The notes below the pieces were generated by a model. It searched no databases. It was given only the letters and a program-made list of their open reading frames with translations, and had not been told where the DNA came from. From Oscarella lobularis (Eukaryota; Porifera; Homoscleromorpha; Homosclerophorida; Oscarellidae): a stretch of 64,000 nucleotides of DNA. Shown here in pieces: positions 1 to 10,470 of this stretch (position 1 is its first letter; each line of letters begins with the position of its first letter). The translations under genes and the position numbers were made by a program. The stretch is taken from contig NC_089180.1 in NCBI RefSeq assembly GCF_947507565.1, positions 2,356,001 through 2,420,000 on the forward strand, written 5' to 3'.

Positions 1-532
1 GGATGAGCACAACGTCCTTGTGAAAGCTTGCGCTGCTTCCTCCGCCACCCGAACGCGTCACGGCCTTTCCCTTGCCTCGGCTCCTGCTTCCTGACCCGCT
101 GACTTTTCCGCGCCAAACAGAAGCTAGTTCAGCCTCCGAACTTGAGTAACGCGTAGAGCGAGCAGGAGATGGGCGATGACTCTGTAGAAAAGAAGATCGA
201 TGAGCATAGTAGTAATAGCTAGTAGTAAACGTATTGTAAAGGCGTTCACAGTTGAATCGCTTTCTTCCTGCTTTCGTTCGTCGCCAGGAGGTCTTGAAAC
301 AATTTCGTGCAACTGCAGGTAGTGAACTATTTCGTTGGCAATGAGGAGGGAATCGAGTTCACGACTGCCTCTTGATTCGCGGCCGCCTCTTGACATGACC
401 TGCGCAGCTCGACGTTTCTAAAAGACGTCACTGCTCCTATTTGAACTCACCGAAGCAAAACGAAGACGATACGAAGCGAAGAATAAACAGGTGTGAGCAC
501 GCCGAAGGAAAGAATGCGGAAAATTTTCCCGG
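1..532. other. No recognisable gene
   Basis: Small open frames exist on the minus strand but none shows a motif, codon pattern or splice context that I can tie to a protein family. I see no transposon end here. Confidence 0.4.
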
Positions 533-739
533 ATGTTCCCAACTCACACTTACTATGTATATGAGTCACTTATTTTTATATATATGAGTCCCTCAGACTT
601 TTATATATATTCGACCGTTGATTTTTCGATCAAAAGAAAGTACGTCACAATTGGAAGAGCAGATAAGACTCTGCACTGGTTCAATCTCGTCGCGACGGTA
701 GAACGTTACACTGTAACTGGTCATCTGGCAAGTGGCTCT

Positions 740-789
740 TCGACTGCTGCAAAAATTGAAGATCTCTTTTCAATTTTTGCAGCAGTCGA
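740..789. repeat. Perfect 21-bp inverted repeat (hairpin, 8-nt loop)
   Basis: Bases 740-760 (beginning TCGACTGCTGC) are perfectly complementary to 769-789, with an 8-base spacer GATCTCTT. The stem would fold as a short-hairpin-like RNA if transcribed. It lies inside an open frame that continues into a coiled-coil-like peptide, so it could also be a chance duplication within a coding exon. Confidence 0.9.
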
Positions 790-1235
790 CGAGCTGACAG
801 CAACGAAGTCACAGCTAGCCGCTGCCCAGAAGCAAATTGATGACCTGCGCAAAAAGAATCGGGCTCTGAGAGCTGAGTCAGCAAAGGGTTGGTCGGGTCG
901 GGTTTCGGAGAATATGAATTTCTTTCTCTCTTGTACGGATTATTTAAAGCGTCGGCTAGAAACAACTTAGTAAAACTTTTACTTGGCAATTTAGCAAAGA
1001 ATGTAAATTAAGGACTTCGGCCATGTCTTTGCATGGTATTACAGCCCTAAGGAAGGAATGCAGCGCTCTAAGGAGCGACAGTTGGTCTCTCAGACCGTTG
1101 CGCGAAGACGACACACGGTTTTGTGCCGCCGGACCTAAAATCAAAGACGCTAAAAGGTTCAACAACGTTATATCACCTCCTTTTCTCAACATAGATGTGG
1201 ATCACGTAAAATGGCGCGGAAAAGAAGTTAACTAG
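769..1235 (+). CDS. Possible coiled-coil protein exons (low confidence)
   Basis: An open frame at about 769-885 encodes a heptad-like charged stretch rich in K, Q, L and R (SQLAAAQKQIDDLRKK region). A second open frame follows a plausible acceptor (TATTACAG before 1045) and reads another Leu/Arg-rich segment, ALRKECSALRSD, to a stop at 1235. The two pieces may be exons of one gene on the plus strand. No family is recognised and no start codon context is convincing. It could equally be chance open frame around the 740-789 hairpin. Confidence 0.25.
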
Positions 1236-1835
1236 AATTTACTTTTATGTGCAGGTTGCTATTCCTGCTCTCCACGTTAGGTTTGGAATTTTACTCGCCT
1301 TTTTACTTTAATTTTATGAAAGTGCATGTCGTACTTTCACAAAAAGAGCAGTAAAACGAAGCTTCTAGAAGAAAAAGCAACTCTTTTCCTTAAGTTTCTC
1401 AAATGGTTTTGCAACTTTGGCCCGGACAAATGATTCAGGTGGTTGTGTTTGACGCTGCTCTTTTTACAATCGTGGAAACAAAAAAGCAGCGGTATGCAGG
1501 AACTCCGGCGCATTTGAAGAGACAGATGGAAACGCACAGTCGGCTGAAAACAGAAAAGGACGGAAGAAAATTTGTTCCGCCTCCTAATGAATGGCAAATT
1601 CTCACGCTGACACCTCCGTTTTATTGATTTGGAGCCATCATAAAGTCAGTTTTCGTTTGCGAAGCATACAAAAGCGATCAAATAACCTTCGCGGAGGAAG
1701 AAAGTCAGACAAAAAGATGATCGAAAGCTTTTTTAGAAGTGCAAATCAAGGTTAGGAAAATATATAAAATAGGTAGTAATATGAGACATGCTTTTTACAG
1801 TCAAAAAATAAAACAATTAATCATTCAGTCAAAAA

Positions 1836-1856
1836 ATCAATCAATCAATCAATCAG
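1836..1856. repeat. AATC microsatellite
   Basis: Consecutive AATC units are flanked by further degenerate AATC/AGTC copies over about 1825-1870, in an AT-rich stretch (1640-1990) with no recognisable gene. Confidence 0.85.
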
Positions 1857-2069
1857 TCTAAAAATCAATTAATAAATGCTTAAGACATGTTAACAGCAAG
1901 CTACCTTCTACGGGAAAAGATTAGCAAAGTGAGCCACGTGAGCCGATTACAGCATGTTATTCAAGATATATTATTACAGACATAAAAATTAAAATACAAA
2001 TGAGCAACATATATATAGATATACTTGCTAATAACATACACATAATTAGTCCTTCCCATGTAAAAGTCC

Positions 2070-2345
2070 CACTTCGTCCATCTTCTCCTCCTCCTCCTTC
2101 TCTCCTTCTTCTATCTTTTCTTCCACCCGTTTCTTCTTCATTTCCTTTCTTTTCCTCTTCCTTCTTCCGTTTCACGCGTACCTCCACTATCTTCTCTTCT
2201 TTCTCTTTTTTTCTCTTCCTTCCTCTTTTTTTTCTTTTCCTTTTCCTACTTTTGTACGTCTTCCTCTTCCTCCTTATGCTTCTTTTCCTCCTTATGCTTC
2301 TTTTCCTCCTTAGTCTTCTCTTCCTTCTCTTACTCCTTTTGCATC
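2070..2345. repeat. Polypyrimidine (CTT/CTC/TTCC) low-complexity tract
   Basis: The plus strand is almost pure C and T for about 270 bases, with short local tandem units such as CTTATGCTTCTTTTCCTC repeated near 2271-2310. The long open frames here, poly-Leu/Phe/Ser on plus and Glu/Lys/Arg on minus, are by-products of composition and are not called as genes. Confidence 0.9.
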
Positions 2346-2581
2346 ATTAGCTTTTGCTGGCGACGCTGGCCACCGCCCTGAATGTCGTCGATGACGGAGG
2401 CCAGAATTTCTACAGCTCCGCCGCTTGGGCGAAGGAATCGCCATAACTATTTATTGACATAGAAAAATAATTCGCTAGCCAACAACTTCGGTATTCACCT
2501 TTCACTCTCTGGGTGTTCAGATGGCGGCCTTAAATGCGGAAGAGCTCTGTGCATTAGCGGTCACCCTAAATCGATCCGGCG

Positions 2582-4190
2582 ATGTTATCATGTAGAGAGT
2601 CTCTCAGCAGTGACAACGCTCTTCTAGCAACAAACGAAATACCAAAAGCAGCAGAAAATCAGCACCTGATTATTCTTATCGTTGACGACTTTCACTGCAT
2701 CCATGCAGTTCAGCGCCCAACCTCGGCGGAATTATCCAGAGCCATTCATATGGCAACGTGTGTCGCCGATATTCAGCATAGTCTCTCTAGCATCACCCTG
2801 CCAGAGAGTGCCAGTATTCACTACTGGCCAAGTGAGGCTACCTGTAGAGGATCTGTTAAATAATATCGGTAAGAATATAAAAAATATATGCATTAAAGAA
2901 CAGCTACAATTAGGGCGCATCGGGGATCTTTTCAAAACGAACTTATCACTGCTTTTTCAAACACTTGGTTTAAGTCCCTCCTACCATCGTTCAAACAAAT
3001 TGATCTCACGGATATAACGAAATCTTTAGAAAGACTAAGGTATACGTTTTGCATATATCCATTACGTGTAATTGATGCCGTTTTCCCAATAGGTGTTATT
3101 CTTCTCCCGACGAACGAGATATGGACCTCCTGAGCAGCACTTGCCTTTTGGACGAAATTGAGCAGGCGTTGCATTCCCGTGATGAGTACAAATAAGTGAT
3201 CGATGCCGTTCTAGAGCAACATCCGGTTGTAAAAGAGTATCTGAGAAAGAATGCCCTACCTTCTTTTGGCGATTGGCCGACCTTTCTCTTTCAGAAGAAA
3301 CTAATAGCAGGAGTAAGAATATTTCATTTCAGAAGTTTTTTAGCTAACCCGTTCAGTAGAGTCGTAGCGGGTCAATATATCACTCTCTTATGCCAATGCT
3401 TCGACCATTGCACATTTATCTAAATGCTGCTGAAAATATTATGTCATTTTATCACCCGTTTCTTGAAAGTAAATTTCATTGTCAATATATTTTTCCTAAA
3501 GAATACTATTTATTTTCAGAACTTTTTAAGCACCTCTTTGGAAAAGAAAAAGTCTTGCCACGTAAGCCGAGGTTTCAGCGGCTTTTCTCTCTTGGAGGCA
3601 CTCTTTGGTGGCTGGCTTCTAATTAGAGAAGATATTCTCAGAATATTCAGGCTTTGCAAAGATGTCGAGTATGCTCTTCTGCGATATTTGCTGGAAGATC
3701 TCGTGCCTCTAGTTATTTTCTTCTACTCAACTGTCATCAGAGAAAGTCACTACGAAGAATGGCAGCTGGCAATTATTTGCCTAAGCATTATGTTAATAAC
3801 GCAAAAACGACGTCATTACAACAAATCAATGTTAGCTGCAATAAGTGACTTTATGCACTATGAAGTTGTTATTCCTGAATGGCAAACGGTGTTTGCCAAT
3901 CATTTGAACGTTTTTACCGAAAAGAAAGTCTAAGTCTTTCACTCCATGCTGAGGAGGCAATGTCCCTCATGGGCAACTGCAAGTCAAATCGCCGAAATTG
4001 AAAAGGTTCTAAGTGCTAAAAAATTCTACTTCGACTTCTTGAAAAACTTCTCTGTTCCATTTACCAAACGTCACCATCGGCATAATATATCCTACCTTGC
4101 TGGCAAAACGGCCGAATTTTTGGTTGACGTCATTGAATCCATCTATCAAGGAGGTGGGGAAAGATGCAATGTGGAAGTGAAGAGGCAAAA
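2582..4190 (+). pseudogene. DUF6589-type protein pseudogene
   Basis: The pieces follow the order I know from DUF6589 proteins of invertebrates. First comes a VDDFHCIH-like segment (2670-2710) and HMATCVAD (near 2750). Then come DLLSSTCLLDEIEQALHSRD (3125-3185), ALPSFGDWPT (3258-3287), HLFGKEKVLPRKP (about 3530-3570) and GGWLLIREDILRIFRLCKDVEY (3607-3680). KRRHYNKSMLA and VFHSMLRR (about 3940) close it. An in-frame TAA after HSRDEYK at 3194, a frameshift near 3590 and a stop at 3931 separate pieces that should be continuous. Short introns may also occur (acceptor AATAG near 3093). DUF6589 function is unknown; such genes are often abundant and transposon-like. The Tc1 end at 4220 lies just past the last recognisable residue. 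Confidence 0.7.
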
Positions 4191-4219
4191 AAAAGCAAAA
4201 ATATTCAACTATTTGATTA

Positions 4220-4998
4220 CAGTACCGCTCATAAGTTTTAGTCACCCGAGGCATTCTAGATTCTAGACGTTTGACTAGATAACTCAAGTTTAACTGTGTG
4301 AACCCGTGACAAACTCAAAAAGCAACAACTCCTAAGGTCCAGAAGGCAGCTTGCAACACGCAGAGCCACTGTTTGTTTAGGCTAATCTAATACTTCGTGG
4401 GTCCGCCTTTTGCCCTAATTACCACCGCGACTCGTCTTGGCATGCTGTTAACAAGTGCCGCCGTTTCGGCTGACCCGATGTCAGCCCAAACATCTTTTAT
4501 AATTTCCTCTAGGTGATGACGACTTTGTGGCGATCTTTCAGCCACTCTCCGCTTCATGATGTACCACAGATGTTCAATAGGATTGAGATCCGGACTTTGG
4601 GCGGGCCATCTCATTACTTTGATGTTTTTCCGTTCAAACCATCGCCGCGTGGCCAACGCGGTGTGTGAGGGAGCATTATGTTGCTGAAACTCGAAGTTTC
4701 GGCCGATGAGTTTCTGTCCGTCTTGAAGTAGGCATGTGGAAAGGAGACGAACATACTTCTGCGACGTCACCGTCCCCTCGATTACTTTGAGAGTTCCCAC
4801 GCCTTTCGAGGACATACTTCCCCAAACCATCAACTTCAGGCCTCCATGCTTTATGGTAGGTCGCAGACAAGTTTCTAGAAATCGTTGACTTCGTCTGCGC
4901 CTCACGCGGATGCGCCTGCTTGATGAGAATAGCTCAAACGTAGATTCGTCCGAGAACAGGATTTTGGACCAATCGTCATCGGTCCAAGACCGTCGTTA
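4220..4998 (-). mobile_element. Tc1/mariner element, 5'-truncated
   Basis: A TA dinucleotide at 4218-4219 precedes CAGTACCGCTCATAAGTTTT, which has the look of a Tc1 terminal inverted repeat (CAGT, then AT-rich). The minus-strand transposase ends 167 bases inside that end. No matching terminal repeat is found on the other side. Coding homology stops near 4998, where stop codons appear, so the upstream end and the DNA-binding domain are missing. Confidence 0.75.
4387..4997 (-). pseudogene. Tc1-like transposase, catalytic domain only
   Basis: The frame reads WTDDDWSKILFSDEST (first catalytic Asp), then KLMVWGSMSSKGVG, QQHNAPSHTA, and SPDLNPIEHLWYIMKRRV (catalytic Glu in IEHLW), ending in a stop at 4387. 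This is the DDE core of Tc1 transposases, which cut and paste the element at TA sites. The paired-like HTH half is absent. In the second catalytic block QQDNAP is normally seen; here the Asp codon GAT reads CAT (His), which should abolish catalysis. The copy is therefore dead twice over. Confidence 0.85.
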
Positions 4999-5448
4999 GG
5001 GTTACATCGCGCAATGGAATGTTCTCCATACGCGTTGATTTAGCCTATTTCTCCTTCGAATTGCACCAATTCTTCTTCGAAAAAGTGCATCGAAACTGAA
5101 ATTCTATCAATTGAAGAACGGAGCGTAGAGCGGGGTCCCGTCAAACAGAAGATAGGATCGCTGGGTTAGTGCCAGTCAGTGGGCCCATAGCTTAAAAAGA
5201 CAAAGGTAGTAACAAGGCTACTAACTTACCTCCTATGGCGGAATCGCAAAAACAGGCCTCATAGAACCCATTTCAGAACCCTACAGGCCACTTCTTTGAC
5301 ACAAGTTTTGGCTTTTACTGGGGGGCGTCTGAGATAGTCAGCCGGGGGCTTTGCCGTCGCTTTCTTGACGAATTGCCGCGTGTAGGAAGCTGAGCAAGTG
5401 ATCCCTGAGAGGTTATAAATAGGTGCGGGCTTTCGGGCAATTGGGCGA
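4998..5448. other. Unassigned spacer
   Basis: No coding homology is recognised. The minus strand has a weak basic stretch near 5360 that might be the far C-terminus of the P-like fragment that follows, but stops interrupt it. Confidence 0.35.
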
Positions 5449-5706
5449 CTATGCTACCTGCAGCCTGACAGATGCGGCGTTCTGGAGACACTGCTGCACG
5501 GTGGGATTGTCGCAGCGACCACCTCTGCCTCTCTGCTGTCCGAAGTAGTTCTCCAGTGGGTCTTGACTGACGTGCTCTCTGAGAATAAAGAAATTATCCA
5601 CAGTATCGCATTTTTTGAGTAGATTTGTCGCCATTTCCACAAATGAATTTGGTCTTCGCTCTAACTTTTTTCGCCCGATTTGTCTGAAATAATTACTGTT
5701 ATGCAA
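5449..5706 (-). pseudogene. P-element/THAP9-like transposase C-terminal fragment
   Basis: The 85-residue frame contains VSQDPLENYFGQQRGRGGR followed by DNPTVQQCLQNAA. The D-x-LE-x-x-F-x-x-x-R-x-x-GG block followed by NPT is what I know from the C-terminal part of P-type (THAP9-like) transposases. Nothing upstream on the minus strand adds the GTP-binding or DDE region, so this is a fragment. A THAP half-domain occurs at 31904-32116 but on the other strand and 26 kb away. Confidence 0.6.
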
Positions 5707-5716
5707 AGACGTATTT

Positions 5717-5965
5717 CAGCTGCTGAAGTGTCCTGAAGAAACACTTAATGACGTCACAGGCGAAGAAGTCAATACCCTGTGTAATTCCTTTCTATCGTCT
5801 TGTGTTGAGGAAGAAGGAGGGAGAGGACGTCCACGGATCTCCGATAGCGGGGACGACATTTTACAGCTTCGATGCTTCTTTGGACAGTGGAAGAACGTTG
5901 CATCACTGATCTGGGAATCTCAGTACGGACACTGATGAGAAGGCGGCAAGAGCAAGGACTGCCAC
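5717..5965 (+). pseudogene. GRPR-HTH fragment of an integrase-core-type transposase
   Basis: The plus strand reads a Glu-rich stretch, then GGRGRPRISDSGDDILQLRCFFGQWKNVASLI. After a one-base shift it continues as ISVRTLMRRRQEQGLP. This pattern (GRPR, Leu/Phe helix with W-x-x-IA, then SxRTLxRR) is the N-terminal helix-turn-helix found in many invertebrate 'integrase core domain' transposon proteins. The integrase core itself is not found downstream, so it is a truncated, frameshifted piece. Confidence 0.5.
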
Positions 5966-6260
5966 AAGCTGAAGAAGAGCTCCAAAGCTCGCATCCGTGT
6001 GTGTGTGCTCCGTCTATCGCAGGGAGGCCTTGGTCTTTCATCGGCACAGGTGACTTTTCACTGTGCTATCTCGCTTCTTGGGGGTCAACGTTTGATCAGC
6101 TGCCGTCCCGTCTACTACAATTTCGTTCGGACTCGCTTGGGCTGAGCTTCCAACCCTATTTAAGCCCTGGTATCGACGCCATTGCTTGCTGCGGCTATCG
6201 CTCTTCTTAGAGAAAAAAGGATTTCGCTCGGCTCGTGCTTCTAGTACTTCAGCGATTCGT

Positions 6261-6505
6261 CCTAAACATACAAATTGAACCTACTTTGTGAACAAAATAC
6301 GACTTACGAGATGAAATGTCAGCTTGAATTGACAAATTCTTTAAATCCAATTTCAATTTCGAAATGCGACGATTCTTTTCAAGCTCTAGTTGACGGTACT
6401 TCTCTTTCCATTTTCTATTAGCTTCTAATGCTTCTCCTAAACATACAAATTGAACCTACTTTGTAAACAAAATACTACTTACGAAGAAGAGATGAAATGT
6501 CAATT
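6261..6505. repeat. Tandem duplication (about 175-bp unit) containing an exon end
   Basis: CCTAAACATACAAATTGAAC begins at both 6261 and 6436. The two copies stay alike through the intron donor and the exon end that encodes IDISS/ADISS on the minus strand, after which they diverge. Confidence 0.85.
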
Positions 6506-6600
6506 AGCAAATTCTCTTTTGAAACATACGTGAGTGTCAGAGGGCAATCATTTACTTCCTGTTCATTTAAATCCTGAATTGTCACAACAACTGTTCCAGG
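6308..6600 (-). CDS. Two exons of an unknown coiled-coil protein
   Basis: On the minus strand, exon 6308-6424 is bounded by GCATTAG and GTAAGT and reads a helical charged segment, ANRKWKEKYRQLELEKNRR, continuing into KLKLDLKNLSIQADISS. The preceding exon ends at 6483 with another GTAAGT donor and reads QPGTVVVTIQDLNEQEV and then KENLLIDISSLL; its 5' limit (about 6600) is uncertain. The ends of the two exons are homologous through the tandem duplication. I do not recognise the protein. Good splice sites and open phase argue for a real or recently real gene. Confidence 0.45.
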
Positions 6601-6810
6601 CTGCTCCTTCGCTTACAGTACCGGTGCGCTCTTAATTAAAAATCTGCAATAAACAATAAGGTGTTACGTGGCGCTTTGACTTCCCAGAAAAGCGCAAGGA
6701 GCCATCTCTTCCGTAAGACGAAAACCGAAACCGCGTGTAACAGGAAGAAACAGCTTCTGTTGTTGATTTTTGTTTAGCTTGTATATCTTCGAATCGTTTC
6801 GTTTAGCCGC

Positions 6811-7032
6811 TTGGGCAAAAAGAGATTGAGCGACTGTTCGACGCAGATGATCGATTTTCGCAGCAACGTAGAAGAAGACTGGATGACTACAGATGCTGAA
6901 GTCGGAGTGGCTCAGCCTCGCCAGTCGACTAGAGGGAGGCGCCAACCAGTCCGATTCGGATTCGAGGAAGAAGTCGACGCCTATGCGGTCGTCGATTCGA
7001 GTGAAGAAGATGGTGATGGGTGGAGTTTGTGA
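6811..7032 (+). pseudogene. Gypsy-type polyprotein C-terminus
   Basis: The frame ends with STRGRRQPVRFGFEEEVDAY and an acidic tail before TGA at 7032. A basic RxRQPxRFG motif just before the stop is common at the C-terminal end of Ty3/gypsy Pol. A purine tract and an LTR-like sequence follow, which supports the call. Integrase proper is not detectable upstream. Confidence 0.45.
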
Positions 7033-7241
7033 AGAAGATGTGAGTTGTGAGAGAAGCTTAGTTGTGAGTTGTGAGAGAAGTTGAGTTGAAGATGAGTTGT
7101 GAGGTGAGAGACTCTTGAGATTTTTGTGCCGAGGCGTTTGTCTGTTGTCTATGTCTGTTTGTCCGGCTGCGTTTTTCGAAGATGCTTGTCATTCCTTGTG
7201 TTAGCTAAGAACTGTTAGGGGCTTATCTTAGAGGGAAGGAA

Positions 7242-7442
7242 TGTGAGAAGTCCGGGACTGCAGCCCGTGACGTACGAATGTTCCTCCCTTAGGTTTGCCT
7301 ATATGACGTGCATGACTTATTTACTGTGACTTCATTGTGGTTTGGGATTTTTAGTTTGTCTCTTCTGTACACCGCGGTCTATAATAAAAAAAAGTCGTGA
7401 GACACAACCCGGTCTGCCTTGAACGGCACGACACTAACTACA
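7242..7442 (+). mobile_element. Putative 3' LTR of a Ty3/gypsy element
   Basis: The purine run AGAGGGAAGGA ends at 7240 and could serve as the polypurine tract. The next sequence begins TGTGAGAAGTCC and ends ...CACTAACTACA, giving TG...CA limits of about 200 bp. An AATAAA polyadenylation signal lies near 7384. No second copy of the LTR is present in the window, so the element is a 3' remnant and the limits are inferred. Confidence 0.5.
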
Positions 7443-7914
7443 ACGCTCGCGATGCACTTTCTCTGCACGTGGCACAAATAATATAGAATCAATAAATGGG
7501 CGTGGCTACACAGGAAGGAAGATTCGCCAAAATATTTACGGCGAATATGTAGAAAGCGCGAAACGGTGCAATTTGTTATCCGCGAAACTTACCACTCATA
7601 CGTTATTGCGAACTCTGGACAAAAGCGCGTTAGAGTCTTCTACGGTCAATTGCGCTTCGTTTCTGCGTTTTGGAAAGCTACCAAACATCTTAATTAAGCT
7701 AGAGGATTTTCCAATACTCGCCTGTCGTCACTCAGGTCGTCGCCGCACTCCAGACAAATAAAAGCCATGCCGCTCGCGTACGCAACGTGCTCGCGTCATG
7801 AATCACGTCGTAATGCAGGACAGACGTAAACTAATTACTAATTAGGCTGAAATTGGCTTAAGCAGTGCGAGACAACAAAATAATCTTTTTCAAATTCCTA
7901 TTGCCGAAGTAGCA
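7443..7914. other. Unassigned spacer
   Basis: Short open frames only. No protein or repeat end recognised. Confidence 0.35.
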
Positions 7915-8363
7915 ATGACGGAAATCAAACTTGGAGGAGGTTCTTTTGGAGGTGACGTATAATTAAAACCAAATTAATAATGAAGTTTATTTTGCTTTAT
8001 TTAGAAGTGAAAGTGGGCTATTGGCGTGGCTGTCCCGTGGCTGTAAAGATGTTCTATGCGTACCTGGAATCCGACTACTATCTTCGCCTTTTTCAGCAAG
8101 AGATCTCCGTCTGCATTCGAGCTTGCCATCCCAACATCGTCTCCTTGTGCGGCGTAACGACGGAAAACAACGTTCCTCATCGAATAATCACCGAGCTTCT
8201 GGAACGCTCGCTTTATGACGTCATCAGGGCCGCTCATCGTTTAACTACCTCTCACGTTTCGAAAGCAGATTGATCTCGCGTTGAGGATAACGGCCGGTAT
8301 ACAGTACCTCCATCTACTTGGTACAAACGGAGTTTTGCACGGCGACATTCGCTCTTCAAATCG
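7915..8363 (+). pseudogene. Protein kinase domain, truncated (TK/TKL-like)
   Basis: Exon 7915-7951 reads MTEIKLGGGSFG (glycine loop) and is joined in phase, across a 53-bp GT-AG intron (7952-8004), to EVKVGYWRGCPVAVKMF, which holds the VAVK lysine. The frame runs on through the alpha-C Glu region (QQEISVCIRACHPNIVSLCG) and the hinge (ITELLERSLYDVIR). A frameshift near 8262 is followed by KQIDLALRITAGIQYLHLLG and HGDIRSSN, the catalytic loop with Asp. There the kinase stops; DFG and the C-lobe are absent. The 3' break coincides with a repeat end at 8365. HGDIRSSN rather than HRDLKPEN resembles some metazoan TKL/tyrosine-type kinases. Confidence 0.75.
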
Positions 8364-8364
8364 T

Positions 8365-8385
8365 CGCTACCAGTCACTAATTAGG
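8365..8385. repeat. 21-bp repeat end shared with 26130-26150 (inverted)
   Basis: The 21 bases CGCTACCAGTCACTAATTAG plus G recur exactly as the reverse complement at 26130-26150. The likely element end is CAGTCACTAATTAGG. At this site it directly truncates the kinase. The partner end of the element is not visible. Confidence 0.7.
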
Positions 8386-8770
8386 TGTTAAGGACATAAA
8401 TGGAACATTGGAATCCTCTATCCGACGAAGAGTGTATATAGTGGTCACGTGCAGTACTCTGATTGGTTAGTAGCATACGCGATCGTTAGGTTTCCTTGGT
8501 CACGCCCTAGCGCGTTACTACTAGATCGAGACCAATTTTTCGTTTTCCTTTCATTACCGGGCGTATTTCCTTAGTATAGGATTAGTTTAAAAACAGGCAG
8601 TACCAAAGTCAAGTGTAATGTGTGTTGTACTGCCTTTTCGGGTGGGGAGACCTTGCGCGCGCACTAGCCACGCCCATGATAATTATGTACAATTAGGTGA
8701 TGTGTTGACATATAACAGCAGTGGCCGTGAAGGAAGAAGATGGAAGGAAACAGTAGGATGAATCGTCGAA

Positions 8771-8956
8771 GTGAAAGTTCTATCACTACCTGAATTGCAA
8801 ATAGAGTGCGAGAGGTGCAAGGGCCGTCTTGAAGGCCTCATCTGGAGGTGCGGGAAATGCGGGGTGGCGTACGACCTATTGTGCGCTTTTATGGTCGTTC
8901 GGGTTCGAAAGAGAACGCCTGCGCTTCGTGCGGTAAGTAAGGTAAGAATTAATTAA
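8771..8956 (+). CDS. Possible ZZ-like zinc-binding exon
   Basis: The frame has IECERCKGRLEGLIWRCGKC followed by GVAYDLLC, that is C-x2-C...C-x2-C...D-x3-C, the spacing of ZZ-type fingers. It runs into a strong GTAAGTAAGG donor near 8935, so the last residues of the open frame are probably intronic. Function would be protein binding, by family analogy. No downstream exon can be joined with confidence; short open frames at 9031-9356 and 9353-9667 are unassigned. Confidence 0.35.
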   Translation: MKVLSLPELQIECERCKGRLEGLIWRCGKCGVAYDLLCAFMVVRVRKRTPALRAVSKVRIN

Positions 8957-10470
8957 ATATTTTTAAAGCGAAAGGGCTAAACCTACGTTTTCGCCCACTC
9001 GCGGTAAGTTTTTCTAATAGTTCTGGCAGAATGAGAGTGATTAAGTTTTTTCAAATAGTGACGTCGAAGTATCTTGATATTGTCTCTGAAATAGGGGTTA
9101 TCCAAATCATCAAATGGAATAAGATTGGTCAAGCACTGTATTTAATTAGTAAAGTAGTAAGGTTTGTGACATGTTTTCCCACCGCCGTAAGTCCAATGAT
9201 TCTGAACAACTTCCTGTCATTCTTGAGAAATGGGTCAAGAAAGAAGAACACGCACACTTCAAACGGTTGCTTAGGGTTTGTGCCAAGGTAAATATTGATG
9301 GAGAGGTTAAACGAAGATTTCAGCATATGAGTGACGAGCAGGAGGCTTTACAATGATATTCTCGGTTAGTACAGAATGTACTACCGTACTTTGTAGTGAT
9401 TCTCCTTGCCGTATGTCTGACCACCACACAGCCTCTGAGGCTTTCGCGCCAAAACGACAGCATCTCCGACCTTCAAGCTCTCTCGTACGAGAAAAGACGA
9501 TTAGACGTGCAGCAAACCCCCGATGGGAACCGCGACACGCCCAGGGGCCGGATCGTCACCTAGAATCGACGATCGCTAGCCTACACAAACCGCACTGCTT
9601 GCAAGAAGCACCGACCCGATCAAAGTCGTCTAATCGCTCTAATAGTAGCGACGGCGGGGCTTTTTGATAGCGCAGGCAAGAGCAAGAAGATCGCGCGATT
9701 GGCCACCGAATATACTCACCCGTCTCTTGCAGCGCGTGCAAACGCTTTTGACATCATTGGGTATGTCAGGACACGACTTTATACAGGTTGTTTTACTTCT
9801 TAGATTTTAAAATTTCTTCACAAAAGATAAATACCCTAATCAAAGCGCTTTTGTAGGGGCCAATAGCACGCAAATCAATGTAGTTGCCATCTCTTTACGT
9901 TTTCCAAAAAATTCATTTCTAAACAAAGTCAATAAAAAGATACAGGAGAATAAGTATTTTTATCATATTGCTTCAATCATGCATGCTTCACAAACAAATG
10001 CCTACCAGTACTCACAAAATGCAGCTTGAAAAAAAAGTTCGGGAATAAAACGCTCCTGCCATCCGCCCATATGGATTTAATTACTTTTCTTGTTTCACTC
10101 ATCTATACATATACTGTAAATTCAAGGCTATCTCTCGTTTTCCTTTTTTCTCTTAGTGCACCTTTTCTTTTAATGTATCATATAAATTGCTTTATGGGCA
10201 AAATCTTGTTCCTTTTTTCATAAAAAATTTTTTGAGATAGCCCTGGGATGACGTTTCTCCTCTCCCTCGTCTTCCCCAAATACGCTGGTCAATGAAAATG
10301 TAATTAAAAAACGTTCGAGTTCTCTTTTTCTCAATTGACTCAGCTAGATCCTCTTCCCCTTTTTCCGTGTCTAATAACGGTTTTATCCCAGCCGAGGGCC
10401 AACAAGGCATAAGATAAACAAACAAACGATTGATTTTTTACTTTATGGCTTAGTCTTCTTTGGCCCCTAC
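8957..10470. other. Unassigned region
   Basis: Several open frames of 60-100 residues (9031-9291, 9171-9356, 9353-9667) carry no recognisable motif. The stretch after 9760 is AT-rich. Confidence 0.3.

Noticed and set aside
1957-2350. Long opposed open frames in the pyrimidine tract
   Set aside because: Residue composition is only Leu/Phe/Ser or Glu/Lys/Arg, dictated by the CT-rich repeat; no motif or splice context.
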